Source: Candidatus Thermoplasmatota archaeon (lineage in GTDB: Archaea; Thermoplasmatota; SW-10-69-26; JACQPN01; JAJPHT01). Taken from it: a stretch of DNA of 59,748 bases. Shown piece by piece: positions 34,414 to 42,699 of the stretch. The translations under genes were made by a program, and so were the position numbers. Below the pieces are notes generated by a model that was given only the letters and a program-made list of their open reading frames with translations, was not told the DNA's origin and ran no database searches. Location: assembly GCA_035540375.1 (NCBI GenBank), contig DATLGO010000110.1, positions 1-59,748 of the forward strand. The letters are read 5' to 3'. The first letter of the stretch is position 1, and every line of letters begins with the position of its first letter.

Positions 34414-34914
34414 GTGGGTTTCCTGCGGCGTCTCAAGCGCTTTTTCGGCTCCACGACGCCCGAGGATCACGCGCCCGACCCCGCCGCGGAACGCTTCGCG
34501 GACGAGACCGAGGACGAAGAACCGGAATATGTCCGCAAAGTCACCAAGATCCGCCGCGACGTCCTCGAGATGGTGTTCGAGGCCGCGAAGGCTTCGCATC
34601 CGCACGAGTTCGGCGGGACGCTGCGCGCGGAGGGCGACACGGTGACGGAGCTCATCCTCGTCCCCGCGACCATCGGGGGCGAGCGCCACGCGCTCCTTCC
34701 GCTCTACAACCTGCCGGTCGACCCCTCGATCATCGGAACCGTGCACAGCCACCCGAGCCCGTACGCGATCCCGAGCGACGCGGACCTCAGCCTCTTCCGG
34801 TATTTCGGCCACACGCACGTCATCGTCGCGAACCCATACCGCCACGGCACGTGGCGCGCGTACGATCACGGCGGACGCGAGATCGAACTCGAGATTGTCG
34901 AGGACTCGTTTTGA
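34414..34914 (+). CDS. JAMM/MPN metalloprotease (Rpn11-like)
   Basis: 166 residues from GTG. The JAMM zinc motif is complete: Glu in HPHEFGG, then HSHPSPYAIPSDAD (HxH-x7-S-x2-D). Archaeal JAMM proteins cleave isopeptide links of ubiquitin-like SAMPs or process SAMP precursors. An N-terminal basic amphipathic helix (FLRRLKRFFGS) and acidic linker precede the domain. A box GCTATTTCG is centred 29 nt before the start. It is coupled (TTGA overlap) to the next membrane protein. Confidence 0.92.
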   Translation: MGFLRRLKRFFGSTTPEDHAPDPAAERFADETEDEEPEYVRKVTKIRRDVLEMVFEAAKASHPHEFGGTLRAEGDTVTELILVPATIGGERHALLPLYNLPVDPSIIGTVHSHPSPYAIPSDADLSLFRYFGHTHVIVANPYRHGTWRAYDHGGREIELEIVEDSF

Positions 34915-35240
34915 CCGAGGACGTCGCGCTCCGCGCGCTCGGCGCCCTCGTCCTGGGGGGCCTCGCCTTCGCCGTCGTGCCGATGGGCTTCCTCGCCTGG
35001 CTCATGCTCAAACGGGAGGACGTCCCCTCGCTCACGGCCCTCGGATTCGCCGCCTTGGTCCTCGTGGCGGAGATCATGTCATCCGGCATCGCGCGGCCGC
35101 CCCCCGAGATGGCGGGCCCGTGGACCCTCAGGACCGCGTTCGGGACCGCCTTCGTCCCCGGGATGGGGGCCATCGCGGCATATGGCCTCCTGCGCTACCA
35201 TGAGCGGCGAAGGAGCCAAACGCGGGGAGGCCGATCCTGA
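34911..35240 (+). CDS. Small three-helix membrane protein
   Basis: 109 residues from a TTG overlapping the JAMM stop. Hydrophobic helices lie at about residues 6-32 ([20 protein letters not shown]), 42-60 and 70-95, followed by a basic tail ([15 protein letters not shown]). Function unknown; co-translation with the JAMM protease suggests a linked role. Confidence 0.7.
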   Translation: MTEDVALRALGALVLGGLAFAVVPMGFLAWLMLKREDVPSLTALGFAALVLVAEIMSSGIARPPPEMAGPWTLRTAFGTAFVPGMGAIAAYGLLRYHERRRSQTRGGRS

Positions 35241-35244
35241 GGCA

Positions 35245-35463
35245 ATGAGCGAACCCAAGCGACTCTACCGCTCGCGGACCGATCGGGTGATCGGCGGCGT
35301 GTGCGGCGGCCTCGCAAAATATCTCGATGTGGACCCGACGATCGTCCGGCTCGTGACGGTGCTCGTGATCCTGTTCACCGCGCTCGTGCCGGGCGTCATC
35401 GCATACCTGGTCGCGCTCCTCGTCATGCCGGAGGAGCCGGCGGGCGCGGCTCAGCAAGGTTGA
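35245..35463 (+). CDS. PspC-domain membrane protein
   Basis: 72 residues from ATG 35245. [20 protein letters not shown], then DVDPTIVRL, is the PspC signature, followed by one long membrane helix ([20 protein letters not shown]). PspC proteins are envelope-stress components in bacteria and widespread but uncharacterised in archaea. It lies in a dense run of overlapping genes; the next start shares one base with its stop (TGATG). Confidence 0.92.
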   Translation: MSEPKRLYRSRTDRVIGGVCGGLAKYLDVDPTIVRLVTVLVILFTALVPGVIAYLVALLVMPEEPAGAAQQG

Positions 35464-36527
35464 TGCCCGGTCACGGGCCGTCACCGGTCGTGGACGTCGA
35501 CCGCCGCGAGCTTCGCGGCAAGGCCTTCGCATGCCTCGATGGCTGCGGATTCTGCTGCACGTTCCAGCCGGAGGTCTCGTCCGCGGAGGCGCGCGCGCTC
35601 CGAACCCGCGTCACGCCGCTCAAGCTGTTGGCGCACGGCGATCGCTCGTACCTCGCGCTCCAGGGGGGGTGCGGCGCGTGCTCGCTCCTCAGGGACCGCA
35701 GCTGCACGGCCTATGAGGCGCGGCCGCTCCACTGCCGCACGTTCCCGTTCCACCTTTATTTCGGCGCGCGCGTCGAGGCGTACGTGAACTGGACGTGCCG
35801 CGGCGTCGAGTCGGCCCCGGGTTCGCTCGATGCGGCCTTCGAGGCGTCCATCGCGAGCGTGGCGCGCGAACGCCTCGCGACGCTCGTCGAGGAATCGCGC
35901 GCGAGCCACGCCGAGTTCCGTCGACGCGCGCGCCGCGCCCACGCCTGGGGAGACGCCGCGGCCGCGCTCGCGGGCATCGTCGCGCGCGGCGGCGAGACAT
36001 TCACGAGCGAGGGACTCGAAGCCCTCGCCCGCGAAGGGGGCGTCGAGGCCACCTCGGCGGACCTCATGGAGGAGGCGCTCGAGCCTTTCGAGGAGCGCGA
36101 CGTCGTGCGGCGCCCGTTCTACCTCGCGCCCGACCTCGCATGGCTCACGGGAGAACGCGACGGCGACGGGCTCCGCATCCTCTCGATGGACGAAGCCGGC
36201 GGGTTGACGCCACGTGGCCGCGTCGCCGGCCTCGATCATGCGCCCGATCTCGAAGCCTCCGCGCGCGAGGGCCTCGCCCGCATCCTCGCGGCGCTCGCGG
36301 AGCGCGACCATTTCGTCGGCTCCGCCTATCACCTCGTCGACGAGGCGCGCTACCGGCTCTCGGTCCAGGAGGCGGTGGCGCGACGGGCCGCGGAAGTCGC
36401 GACCGATCTCGTGGTGCGCCACCGCATCGTCACGGCGCTCGCCCCGGATCGCGATGCGGAGGACGAGACGCGCCGCTTCTACGACGCCGACTTCCTGGAC
36501 GCGCCCACGATCGGAGGGTTTCTCTGA
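35463..36527 (+). CDS. YkgJ-type cysteine-cluster (Fe/Zn-binding) protein
   Basis: 354 residues. The N-terminal cluster CLDGCGFCCTFQP, then CGACSLL, SCTAYEARPLHCRTFPF and TCRG, is the CxxxCxxCC...C...C pattern of the YkgJ family, which probably holds an iron-sulfur or zinc site. The C-terminal 200 residues are helical with no known motif. Function is unknown; related proteins are often near methylation or flagellar genes, and an archaellin gene lies 0.5 kb downstream. Confidence 0.85.
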   Translation: MPGHGPSPVVDVDRRELRGKAFACLDGCGFCCTFQPEVSSAEARALRTRVTPLKLLAHGDRSYLALQGGCGACSLLRDRSCTAYEARPLHCRTFPFHLYFGARVEAYVNWTCRGVESAPGSLDAAFEASIASVARERLATLVEESRASHAEFRRRARRAHAWGDAAAALAGIVARGGETFTSEGLEALAREGGVEATSADLMEEALEPFEERDVVRRPFYLAPDLAWLTGERDGDGLRILSMDEAGGLTPRGRVAGLDHAPDLEASAREGLARILAALAERDHFVGSAYHLVDEARYRLSVQEAVARRAAEVATDLVVRHRIVTALAPDRDAEDETRRFYDADFLDAPTIGGFL

Positions 36528-36985
36528 CCGCCCGCGTCGTCGAGGCGCGTCCCGGCGACCTCGAACGGCTCCTGGCCCTCGAGCGGGCATGCTACCCGCC
36601 AGAAGTCGCCTACGACGTCGAGGATTACCGGTACGCGCTCGAGCGCGCGCGAAGCGTCAACCTGAAGCTTGTCGAGAAAGGCGAGCTCATCGGCTTTGTG
36701 GGGGCCTTCGTCCACGGCGGGTGGAAAGTCGGAACCATCTACACGGTGAACGTCCACCCCGAAGCCCGCGGGCGCGGCCTCGGAAAGCGTCTCCTCGCGA
36801 CCATCGAGCGGCGCCTTGCGCGGGAAGGATGCCTCCGCGTGGTCCTCCAGGTGCATGTCGACAACAGGGCGGCGATCGCGCTTTACGAGGGCGCCGGGTA
36901 CGAGCGGCTCCGTCTCCTGAGGAACTATTACCAGGTCTACGATCCGCCCCACGCCTATCTCTACGGGAAACCCATTCCGGAATGA
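36524..36985 (+). CDS. GNAT N-acetyltransferase, RimI-like (CTG start)
   Basis: 153 residues. GNAT motif A is clear: YTVNVHPEARGRGLGKRLL (acetyl-CoA loop RGRGLG), followed by VHVDNRAAIALYEGAGYERL. The family acetylates protein N-termini or small substrates. In this frame no ATG, GTG or TTG precedes the domain. CTG at 36524 overlaps the upstream stop (CTGA), with GGAGG 7 nt before it. This is the same arrangement as the MoxR gene. Confidence 0.9.
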   Translation: MTARVVEARPGDLERLLALERACYPPEVAYDVEDYRYALERARSVNLKLVEKGELIGFVGAFVHGGWKVGTIYTVNVHPEARGRGLGKRLLATIERRLAREGCLRVVLQVHVDNRAAIALYEGAGYERLRLLRNYYQVYDPPHAYLYGKPIPE

Positions 36986-37065
36986 TTCGCCGAGGGGACC
37001 TCGGCCGACGGGCCACAAACGCGACTGTTATGTCCCCCCTCCGACCGAGCCTGTGCGGGAATCGA

Positions 37066-37638
37066 ATGAAAGCGAACGCCGCTTCCCGTAAGATCGCCAA
37101 CGACCGCGCCGAGGTCGGCGTCGGTACGCTGATCGTCTTCATCGCCATGGTGCTCGTGGCCGCTGTCGCCGCCGCCGTCCTGATCGGCACGTCTGGCCAA
37201 CTGCAGCAGCGCGCGTCCCTCACGGGGAAGCAGGCGACGAACGAAGTCTCGTCGAACGTGCAGATCGTGGGTATCTACGGTACCCGCAACAGCACGTCGG
37301 CCGACATCTACCGCCTCAAGTACAACGTCGAACTCGCGGCGGGGGCGCCCCCGTCCGACCTTTCGAAGCTCGTCGTCCGATACTCGGACGGCGTGAACGT
37401 TCGGCACTACTCGGTCGACACCGCGCCGCTCTTCACGCTCACGTGGCTCCGCGGCGGCGACGGATCGAACGTCATCTCGCACGGCGACCTCGTCGAGGTC
37501 ACCTTTGACACCCCGACGGCCCTTGCGCCGCGGAAGGCCATCCAGGTCGTCCTCCTCCCGGAGGTTGGCGCCCAGGTGTACGGCGACTTCACGACGCCGC
37601 CCACCTACGCGAACAACCTCAACGTCGACCTGCGCTGA
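37066..37638 (+). CDS. Archaellin (archaeal flagellin)
   Basis: 190 residues from ATG 37066; an in-frame ATG at 37030 exists but overlaps the presumed promoter (CTGTTATG). The class III signal peptide ends in a basic NDR just before AEVGVGTLIVFIAMVLVAAV, the conserved polymerisation helix, so a preflagellin peptidase should cleave there. The rest is the beta-rich filament domain (NVQIVGIYGTRNSTSADIYR). No arlCDEFGHIJ genes lie nearby. A 20-nt convergent overlap with the next gene leaves no terminator. Confidence 0.92.
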   Translation: MKANAASRKIANDRAEVGVGTLIVFIAMVLVAAVAAAVLIGTSGQLQQRASLTGKQATNEVSSNVQIVGIYGTRNSTSADIYRLKYNVELAAGAPPSDLSKLVVRYSDGVNVRHYSVDTAPLFTLTWLRGGDGSNVISHGDLVEVTFDTPTALAPRKAIQVVLLPEVGAQVYGDFTTPPTYANNLNVDLR

Positions 37639-39094
37639 GCCCTTCGCGGAAGATGCGCCGGAGGCCCGCCCCGATCCCGCGGGGCGGGCGCCACCCGCGC
37701 TCGTGCAGCGCGACCGCGCCGCGGTGGCGGCGAGGCTCGAAGCCGTTCGCCGAGCCTTCGAACCGCCACCCGCGCGCCACCAACGACGCAAGCGCGTGCT
37801 CCGCCTCGCCCTCGTCGAGCTTGAGGCGCGTGTCGCCCACGCGCGCCGCGAGCGCCCCCACGTCCTCGCTCCGGTACCGGATGCGCGTCGCGTCGAGGCC
37901 GTTCGCGCCGAGAAAGAGCAGGACGCCGAGGCATTTGGAGCAGCGCCCGCAGGGCACGACCGTCGTGTCCCCGCGTGCATCGCGGCGGATCGTCGTCGCG
38001 TGGCACGACGTCTGCGTCTCGAAAAGATCCGGGTAGCGCGTCCCCAGGAGGCCCTGGATCGCGTAGCACGTCAGCGGCCGCACGAGGCTCGTCTGCGCGA
38101 CGCCCCAAGCCTTTCTTACGTAGTACTCCGAGGCCGCCGCGTCAAACTCGACGCTCTGGTCGTGGATCCCATGCCAGTGACGAACGCCCTTCACCTCCGG
38201 CCACGGCCCCTCGTCGTACTCGTTCCCCATCGCAAGCGTCCCCGCGCCGTCCGCCCAGAGGACGGGAAGCGCCGCGAGCTGGTAGTTGCTGAACGTCCAG
38301 AGCTGCGTCGGATAGACGTCGGCCGCGACGCGCTGGAAATCGGGCCGGACGCACGGGAGGATGCGGTTCGCGCCGACGTAGAGCCGGTCCACGTCCGTCC
38401 AGACCCTCCGCGCGCGCGGGTCCGCCGCTGAGAGGTGGCGCCAGCTCGTGAGGGCCGTGTGCCAGTGCCGCCCGGACTCGTTGACGAACACGGGATGCAC
38501 CTCGCGCCCGAGCTCCCTCAGGAGGCCGTACGTGAGGAGCGACTCTTTGCCGCCGGAGGACAGCACCGCGAACCGGCCCGGGTCCGACGCGGGCGCGGCC
38601 TCGCCGCGCGGGGCGCGGTCGCGGCCCGCAACGAGCCTGGCGGTGCGCTCCACCATCGCGGGAACGAAATCCCCGACGGGCGTGTGGTACTCCGGGAGGA
38701 TGAGCGGGTGCGGCGACTCCGTCGCGAAGCGGTTCAGCACCTGCTCGCGCGCCGTCACCGCGATCGCGCGCTCGATCCACGCGCGATCCTCCTTCGTGAC
38801 CGCGTAGTCGAGCACGAGCCGCTTCGCGAAGAGCGCGTAGTTCACCGCGGGCGTCGCCGCGAGGACCCGCGCGTGGTTCGCCGCGCGCCACCCGTTCCCC
38901 ACGACCGCGCGGTCGTAGCGGTAGCGCAGCGTGAAGCGCTTCACGCGTCCCTTCGCAGGGACGAACGCGATCGTCGTCTCGATCGCGCGCGGCGCGAGGC
39001 GCGGCTCCGCGACGCGCACCTCGTCGAAGAACGCAAGCGACGCGCCGGGGACCCCGCGAACGCCCCTGCCTCGCGCGCTCCGAGACGCCGACAC
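37619..39094 (-). CDS. PP-loop ATP-pyrophosphatase with C-terminal Cys cluster
   Basis: 491 residues from GTG 39094; AGTTTCATG is centred 27 nt upstream, consistent with a leaderless start. The PP-loop is FAVLSSGGKESLLTYGLL (about residue 180) and a Cys cluster lies near residue 380 (VVPCGRCSKCLGVLLFLG). Together these resemble adenylating, QueC-like enzymes that activate a carboxylate or RNA base and bind zinc or iron-sulfur. The N-terminal ~170 residues are family-specific. Substrate unknown. It diverges from a glutamine amidotransferase, which might supply ammonia; that link is speculative. Confidence 0.82.
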   Translation of the reverse strand: MSASRSARGRGVRGVPGASLAFFDEVRVAEPRLAPRAIETTIAFVPAKGRVKRFTLRYRYDRAVVGNGWRAANHARVLAATPAVNYALFAKRLVLDYAVTKEDRAWIERAIAVTAREQVLNRFATESPHPLILPEYHTPVGDFVPAMVERTARLVAGRDRAPRGEAAPASDPGRFAVLSSGGKESLLTYGLLRELGREVHPVFVNESGRHWHTALTSWRHLSAADPRARRVWTDVDRLYVGANRILPCVRPDFQRVAADVYPTQLWTFSNYQLAALPVLWADGAGTLAMGNEYDEGPWPEVKGVRHWHGIHDQSVEFDAAASEYYVRKAWGVAQTSLVRPLTCYAIQGLLGTRYPDLFETQTSCHATTIRRDARGDTTVVPCGRCSKCLGVLLFLGANGLDATRIRYRSEDVGALAARVGDTRLKLDEGEAEHALASLVARGWRFEGSANGFEPRRHRGAVALHERGWRPPRGIGAGLRRIFREGLSAGRR

Positions 39095-39168
39095 GCGGCG
39101 CGATCGGGGGTGCCGGTCATGAAACTGCCGCCGGCGGCGTCGCGGGGTTCAAGCCCACGCCCCGCCGT

Positions 39169-39881
39169 GTGAAAGCCGTGCCCCCGTACCCGATCCTCGT
39201 CGTGCAGAACGCGCCCGCCGAGGCCCCGGGTCGCATCCTCGACGCGATCGCGGGCCGCGGGCTCCGCGCGCGCGTCCTCGAGGCGTGGCACGAACCCTCC
39301 CGAGCACCGTCTCGGGCCACCGCGGCCTCGTGGTGCTCGGCGGCCCGCAGGCCGCCTACGACCTCGACGGCGCCCCCTGGCTCCGTCGCGAGCTGGCCCT
39401 CGTCCGCGAAGCCCTGCAGACCCGCACCCCGTTTCTCGGCGTCTGCCTCGGCGCGCAGCTCGCGGCCGTCGCCGCCGGGGGCCGGGCGTTCAAGGGCCCC
39501 GCCCCGGGGATCGGCTTCGGCGAGGTGCGGCTCTCGGACGAAGGCCGGAAGGACGAGCTCTTCAACGTCCTCCCCGAGCGCTTCGAGGCCTTCCACTGCC
39601 ACGGCGACGCTTACGCCCGGCCCGCGGACGCTCCGAACCTCGCCGTCTCGGACGCTGGCCTCGAGCAGGCCGCCCGCCTCGGCCCCTTCGCGTGGACGGT
39701 GCAGTTCCACTTGGAGACGACCCCCGCGATCCTCCGCGCCATGCTCGAGCGGGCGGACCTCGCCGCCCCCGGCGTCGAGGTGGACGCTGTCCTCGCCCAC
39801 GCCGAGGTGGTCGAACCGGTTCAACGCCGCCTCGCCCACGACCTCTTCGACGGCTGGCTCGATATCGGCTGCATCGATTAA
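39169..39881 (+). pseudogene. Class I glutamine amidotransferase, single-base frameshift
   Basis: The N-terminal part (PILVVQNAPAEAPGRILDAI, from GTG 39169) is in one frame. The remainder (GLVVLGGPQAAYDLDGAPWL, nucleophile FLGVCLGAQLA, His motif VQFHLETTP) is in another. The switch occurs near 39290-39305 in GAACCCTCCCGAGC, where one base appears to be missing. The joined protein would be about 237 residues with Cys and His catalytic residues intact. GMP-synthase-like stand-alone GATases have this form. It may be a recent pseudogene, a sequencing error or, less likely, a programmed shift. Confidence 0.75.
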
Positions 39882-40092
39882 GAATCCCTGAAAACCCGGG
39901 CGGGCGGGCATCCACCCACCGTGGTCGTTGCGGTCGATATATCTTTCACGGGGGCCCATCGAGGCATGGGGTCGCGCGGGGACGCAGCCTCAACGCAGCC
40001 ATACCCGAAGCATCGTCGCGGATCGGCAAGTCGCCTCCAACGGCTTTCCACGCAGGTCCGAACCTTCCACGCCCGCGCGACCCCTTACAGCG
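39882..40092. other. Intergenic region with an orphan TATA-like box
   Basis: No convincing coding region. GATATATCTTTC at about 39935-39946 looks like a strong plus-strand TATA box, yet no gene with recognisable protein features follows before the repeats. An unrecognised short RNA is possible. The frame at 39921-40181 has shadow-like composition and runs into the hairpin repeat. Confidence 0.4.
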
Positions 40093-40169
40093 ACACTCCG
40101 TCGCACAGGCCCTGCGGGGCCTGTGCGACTTCGTGCCAGAGGAGGGGGCTACTCGCCCCCTCCTCTGGA
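40093..40169. repeat. Hairpin-array element, copy R2
   Basis: About 80 nt closely matching 31038-31112. Hairpin 1 (40100-40129) has arm GTCGCACAGGCCC; the R1 arm has G where this has A, and the opposite arm changes C to T, preserving pairing. Hairpin 2 (40136-40149 with 40155-40168) is a 14-bp perfect stem, CCAGAGGAGGGGGC. ACTCCGT and ACTTCGT flank hairpin 1. Confidence 0.8.
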
Positions 40170-40183
40170 CTCCTCCCGTGAGG

Positions 40184-40372
40184 CAAGGGGGCTCCGCCCC
40201 CCTGCACCCCCCGACGCGGGGCCCTCGAGCGGACGAGCGCAAGGGGCTTGCTACCCTCCAGCGGACGGGGTCAGCCGGCAAGGGGGCTCCGCCCCCTGCA
40301 CCCGCCGACGCGGGGCCCTCGAGCGGACGAGCGCAAGAGGCTAGCTACCCTCCAGCGGACGGGGTCAGCCGG
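40184..40372. repeat. Two tandem direct repeats of about 94 bp
   Basis: Unit 1 spans 40184-40278 and unit 2 spans 40279-40372. They are nearly identical, with a few substitutions (for example AAGGGGCTTGC against AAGAGGCTAGC). Each begins with a GGGGGCTCCGCCCCC palindrome followed by TGCACC, a module also seen (inverted) in the 49.8-kb repeats. No coding potential is evident. With R2 this fills most of the 587-nt gap before the DUF1611 gene. Confidence 0.85.
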
Positions 40373-40468
40373 TTCGTGACTCATCGGCGACCGAGTGAAA
40401 TCTTGCGCTGAGGATCGCGGTCCGACTTTGGGCATTCCAGACCATGCTTCTGTCACGAACGTCGACGC

Positions 40469-41560
40469 TCAACGCTTCACGTCGATCCCGTACGTTTGCG
40501 CCACCGCCTCCACCAGCGCGTCCGCCCCATCCCACAGCGGATCGGTGACCGGCTTCCCATGTTCTTTGGCGAGCCGCGCCTTCCACGCCTCGACGCCCGC
40601 TTTGTCGAGATTCTCGTGGTTCAGCGTGATCGCGATCACGGGACTCAGGCTCAGGAGTTCGAGAAGCTGGATCTCCCGCCCCAGATCCGGCATCGGATAC
40701 TGCGGGAACCCATCGAGCGTCTTGCGCCCCGGAGCATGTTGCAGCACAATGCCCCGCACCCGAGCCCCCGCAATGATCTCGAACCCCCCCGGATAAGCAG
40801 GGTGCGTCAGCGCCCCCTGACCTTCGACCACGATGATGTCGGGCTTCTCGTGCTTCCACGCTTCGTGCACGGCGTGCTCGATCTCGCCCGTCACGAAGTC
40901 GTTGATGATGGAGTCGAGGATGATCCCGTAGCGGCCGCCCTGCATGCGGCCCGTCTGGCCCGTGCCGACGAAGACGGCTTTCGCGCCGCGCTCGTTCAGC
41001 CGCTTCACGAGGAGGCGCGCCGTCGTGCGCTTGCCGATCGCCGAATCGGTGCCGAGGACCGCGATCACGGGGCACGTGACCTCCTCGATCTTGCCCGTGA
41101 AGAAATGGAGGTCGCGCTTGGCGGGCGCGCGCCGCACGTCCGTGAGCGTGACGCCGCGCTCCTTCGCGAGGGCGACGAGACGCGGCTGGTCGTTCAGCTC
41201 CTCGTGGAGGCCCGACATGACGTCGAGCTTCGCGCGGATGGCGCGCTCGAGGACGGGGAAGTAGTCGGGCGGGATGCGCCCGCCGTCCGTGGCGACGCCG
41301 AGGATCAGGATCTTCGGCGCGCGGCGCGCGGCGGCCAGCGCGGATTCGAGGTCCGCGACGATCGGGATGCCGCAGGGGCGACCATCAAGGACCTCGCCCG
41401 CGTCGCGGCCCGCGAGCGTCGCGTCGATCACGGCCTGGATGTCGTAGAGTTCGCTGTGGCGCACGAGGCCGTGCGCGGTCTTGCCGTCGGCGTGGGCGAA
41501 CTTGCCGTCGCAGAGCACGATCGCGGGGATCGTCGCGGCCGGGTCGGGCACCGCGGTCAC
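40469..41560 (-). CDS. DUF1611-family P-loop protein (DgcN-like)
   Basis: 363 residues from a GTG overlapping the upstream stop (GTGA). It has an N-terminal Rossmann-like half (ILILGVATDGGRIPPDYFPVL) and a C-terminal P-loop half (VIAVLGTDSAIGKRTTARLL near residue 165; FVGTGQTGRMQGGRYGIILD; IIVVEGQGALTHPAYPGG). DUF1611 members include DgcN-type proteins that act in D-glutamate/N-acyl amino acid metabolism, usually next to a dipeptide epimerase-like enzyme. Here the partner is a PLP enzyme instead, so the reaction is uncertain. Confidence 0.88.
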   Translation of the reverse strand: MTAVPDPAATIPAIVLCDGKFAHADGKTAHGLVRHSELYDIQAVIDATLAGRDAGEVLDGRPCGIPIVADLESALAAARRAPKILILGVATDGGRIPPDYFPVLERAIRAKLDVMSGLHEELNDQPRLVALAKERGVTLTDVRRAPAKRDLHFFTGKIEEVTCPVIAVLGTDSAIGKRTTARLLVKRLNERGAKAVFVGTGQTGRMQGGRYGIILDSIINDFVTGEIEHAVHEAWKHEKPDIIVVEGQGALTHPAYPGGFEIIAGARVRGIVLQHAPGRKTLDGFPQYPMPDLGREIQLLELLSLSPVIAITLNHENLDKAGVEAWKARLAKEHGKPVTDPLWDGADALVEAVAQTYGIDVKR

Positions 41561-42558
41561 GACGGCGGCGCCTCCGCGGGGCGCGCCGCCTTCGCAAGGG
41601 GCTGCTCGGGGCGGCGCGCCGGGACGCGGCGGCCCGTGAGGACCGCGACGTGGCAGTCGCCGAGGTCGTGCGTCGTCGCGACGCGCGCAAGGGCGGCGAC
41701 GGCCGCCGTGCTCGCGGTGAGGACGTTGATGCCCTCGACGTTGCGGATCATCATCGTGACGCGTCGCATCTCCGCGTCGGAGACGTACTCGGCGAAGCCG
41801 CGCGATTCGTGGAGCGCCTCGAGCGCGCGGTCGCCGTCGAAGGAATGCCAGTTGGTGAGAGGCTCGTTGACCTCGGTTTCGCGGATCTCCGCGGGCTTGA
41901 GGTCGAGGCAGACCCGCGAGCCCTGCTTGAACGATTTGATGACGGGGTTGCCGCGCGGCGTCGAAGCCGCCACCATTCTGGGAACGCGATCCAAGCCGCG
42001 TTCCCCCATCACCTCCTTGAAGCCCTGGAACACGCCCGCGAGCGTCGTGCCGTTCCCGACGGAGACGGCGACGGTGTCGGGCATGCGTCCAAGGGCGTCC
42101 ACGATTTCGCGCGCGATCATCCCGTAGCCCCGGCGCGCGATCGACCATTGGTCGGCGCCGCCGGGATTCGCGTCGTACCACCCTTCGCGGCGCGCGGCTT
42201 CGCGGCTTGCGGCGACCGCGTCCTCGTAGTCGCCGGGCACGCGCGTGATGTGCGCGCCGAGCTTCTCCATCTCCGCGACGCGCACCGCGTGGTAGTCGCT
42301 CGGGACGAAGATCGCGGGCCGGATGCCGTTCTTCGAGCACGCGTACGCGATCGCCGCGCCGAAGTTGCCGCACGTCGCGAGCGTGATGGTGTCGAAGCCC
42401 TTCTCGTGCGCGTCCTCGTAGTGCATCTGCGCGATGCGGTCCTTCTGCGTGCCCGTGGGGTTCGAGCCTTCGAATTTGAGGAAAAGGCGCTTGAAGCCGA
42501 GCGCGGACTCGAGGTTCCGCACCCTCGTGAAGAGGGTGTCCCCGGCGGGTTGGAACAT
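41557..42558 (-). CDS. PLP-dependent threonine-synthase-like lyase
   Basis: 333 residues from ATG 42558 (MFQPAGDTLFTRVRNLE). Upstream ATGs at 42585 and 42597 are less likely because the TATA box at 42595-42603 would place transcription near 42573. It is a fold-type II PLP enzyme: Schiff-base lysine in FEGSNPTGTQKDRI, phosphate loop VSVGNGTTLAG, and the Asn motif TLATCGNFGAA. It is closest to threonine synthase but lacks its N-terminal domain and ends in an Ala/Pro tail. Coupled translation with DUF1611 implies a joint pathway. Confidence 0.85.
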   Translation of the reverse strand: MFQPAGDTLFTRVRNLESALGFKRLFLKFEGSNPTGTQKDRIAQMHYEDAHEKGFDTITLATCGNFGAAIAYACSKNGIRPAIFVPSDYHAVRVAEMEKLGAHITRVPGDYEDAVAASREAARREGWYDANPGGADQWSIARRGYGMIAREIVDALGRMPDTVAVSVGNGTTLAGVFQGFKEVMGERGLDRVPRMVAASTPRGNPVIKSFKQGSRVCLDLKPAEIRETEVNEPLTNWHSFDGDRALEALHESRGFAEYVSDAEMRRVTMMIRNVEGINVLTASTAAVAALARVATTHDLGDCHVAVLTGRRVPARRPEQPLAKAARPAEAPPS

Positions 42559-42594
42559 AGAGGAAGGGTCCTCGGAGGCTTCCATCCAGAATGG

Positions 42595-42603
42595 CATATA
42601 TAA
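42595..42603 (-). promoter_or_regulatory. TATA box of the PLP enzyme - DUF1611 operon
   Basis: TTATATATG on the minus strand, the strongest TATA-like word in the window. It predicts initiation about 15 nt before ATG 42558. The reverse reading (CATATATAA) could serve the plus strand, but the lipoprotein there has its own box nearer its start. Confidence 0.6.
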
Positions 42604-42699
42604 GGGCTGTCAAGGGCCGTCCGCGTGGACCCGGCAACCCCGCGGCCCCCGCGACCGGCCATCGGAAAGGCTTTGACAGGTCGATCCCACTCCCCGCGC

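Noticed and set aside
39921-40181. An 86-codon frame after the strong TATA-like box
   Set aside because: It runs straight into the R2 hairpin repeat and has shadow-like composition; the box may instead drive an RNA.
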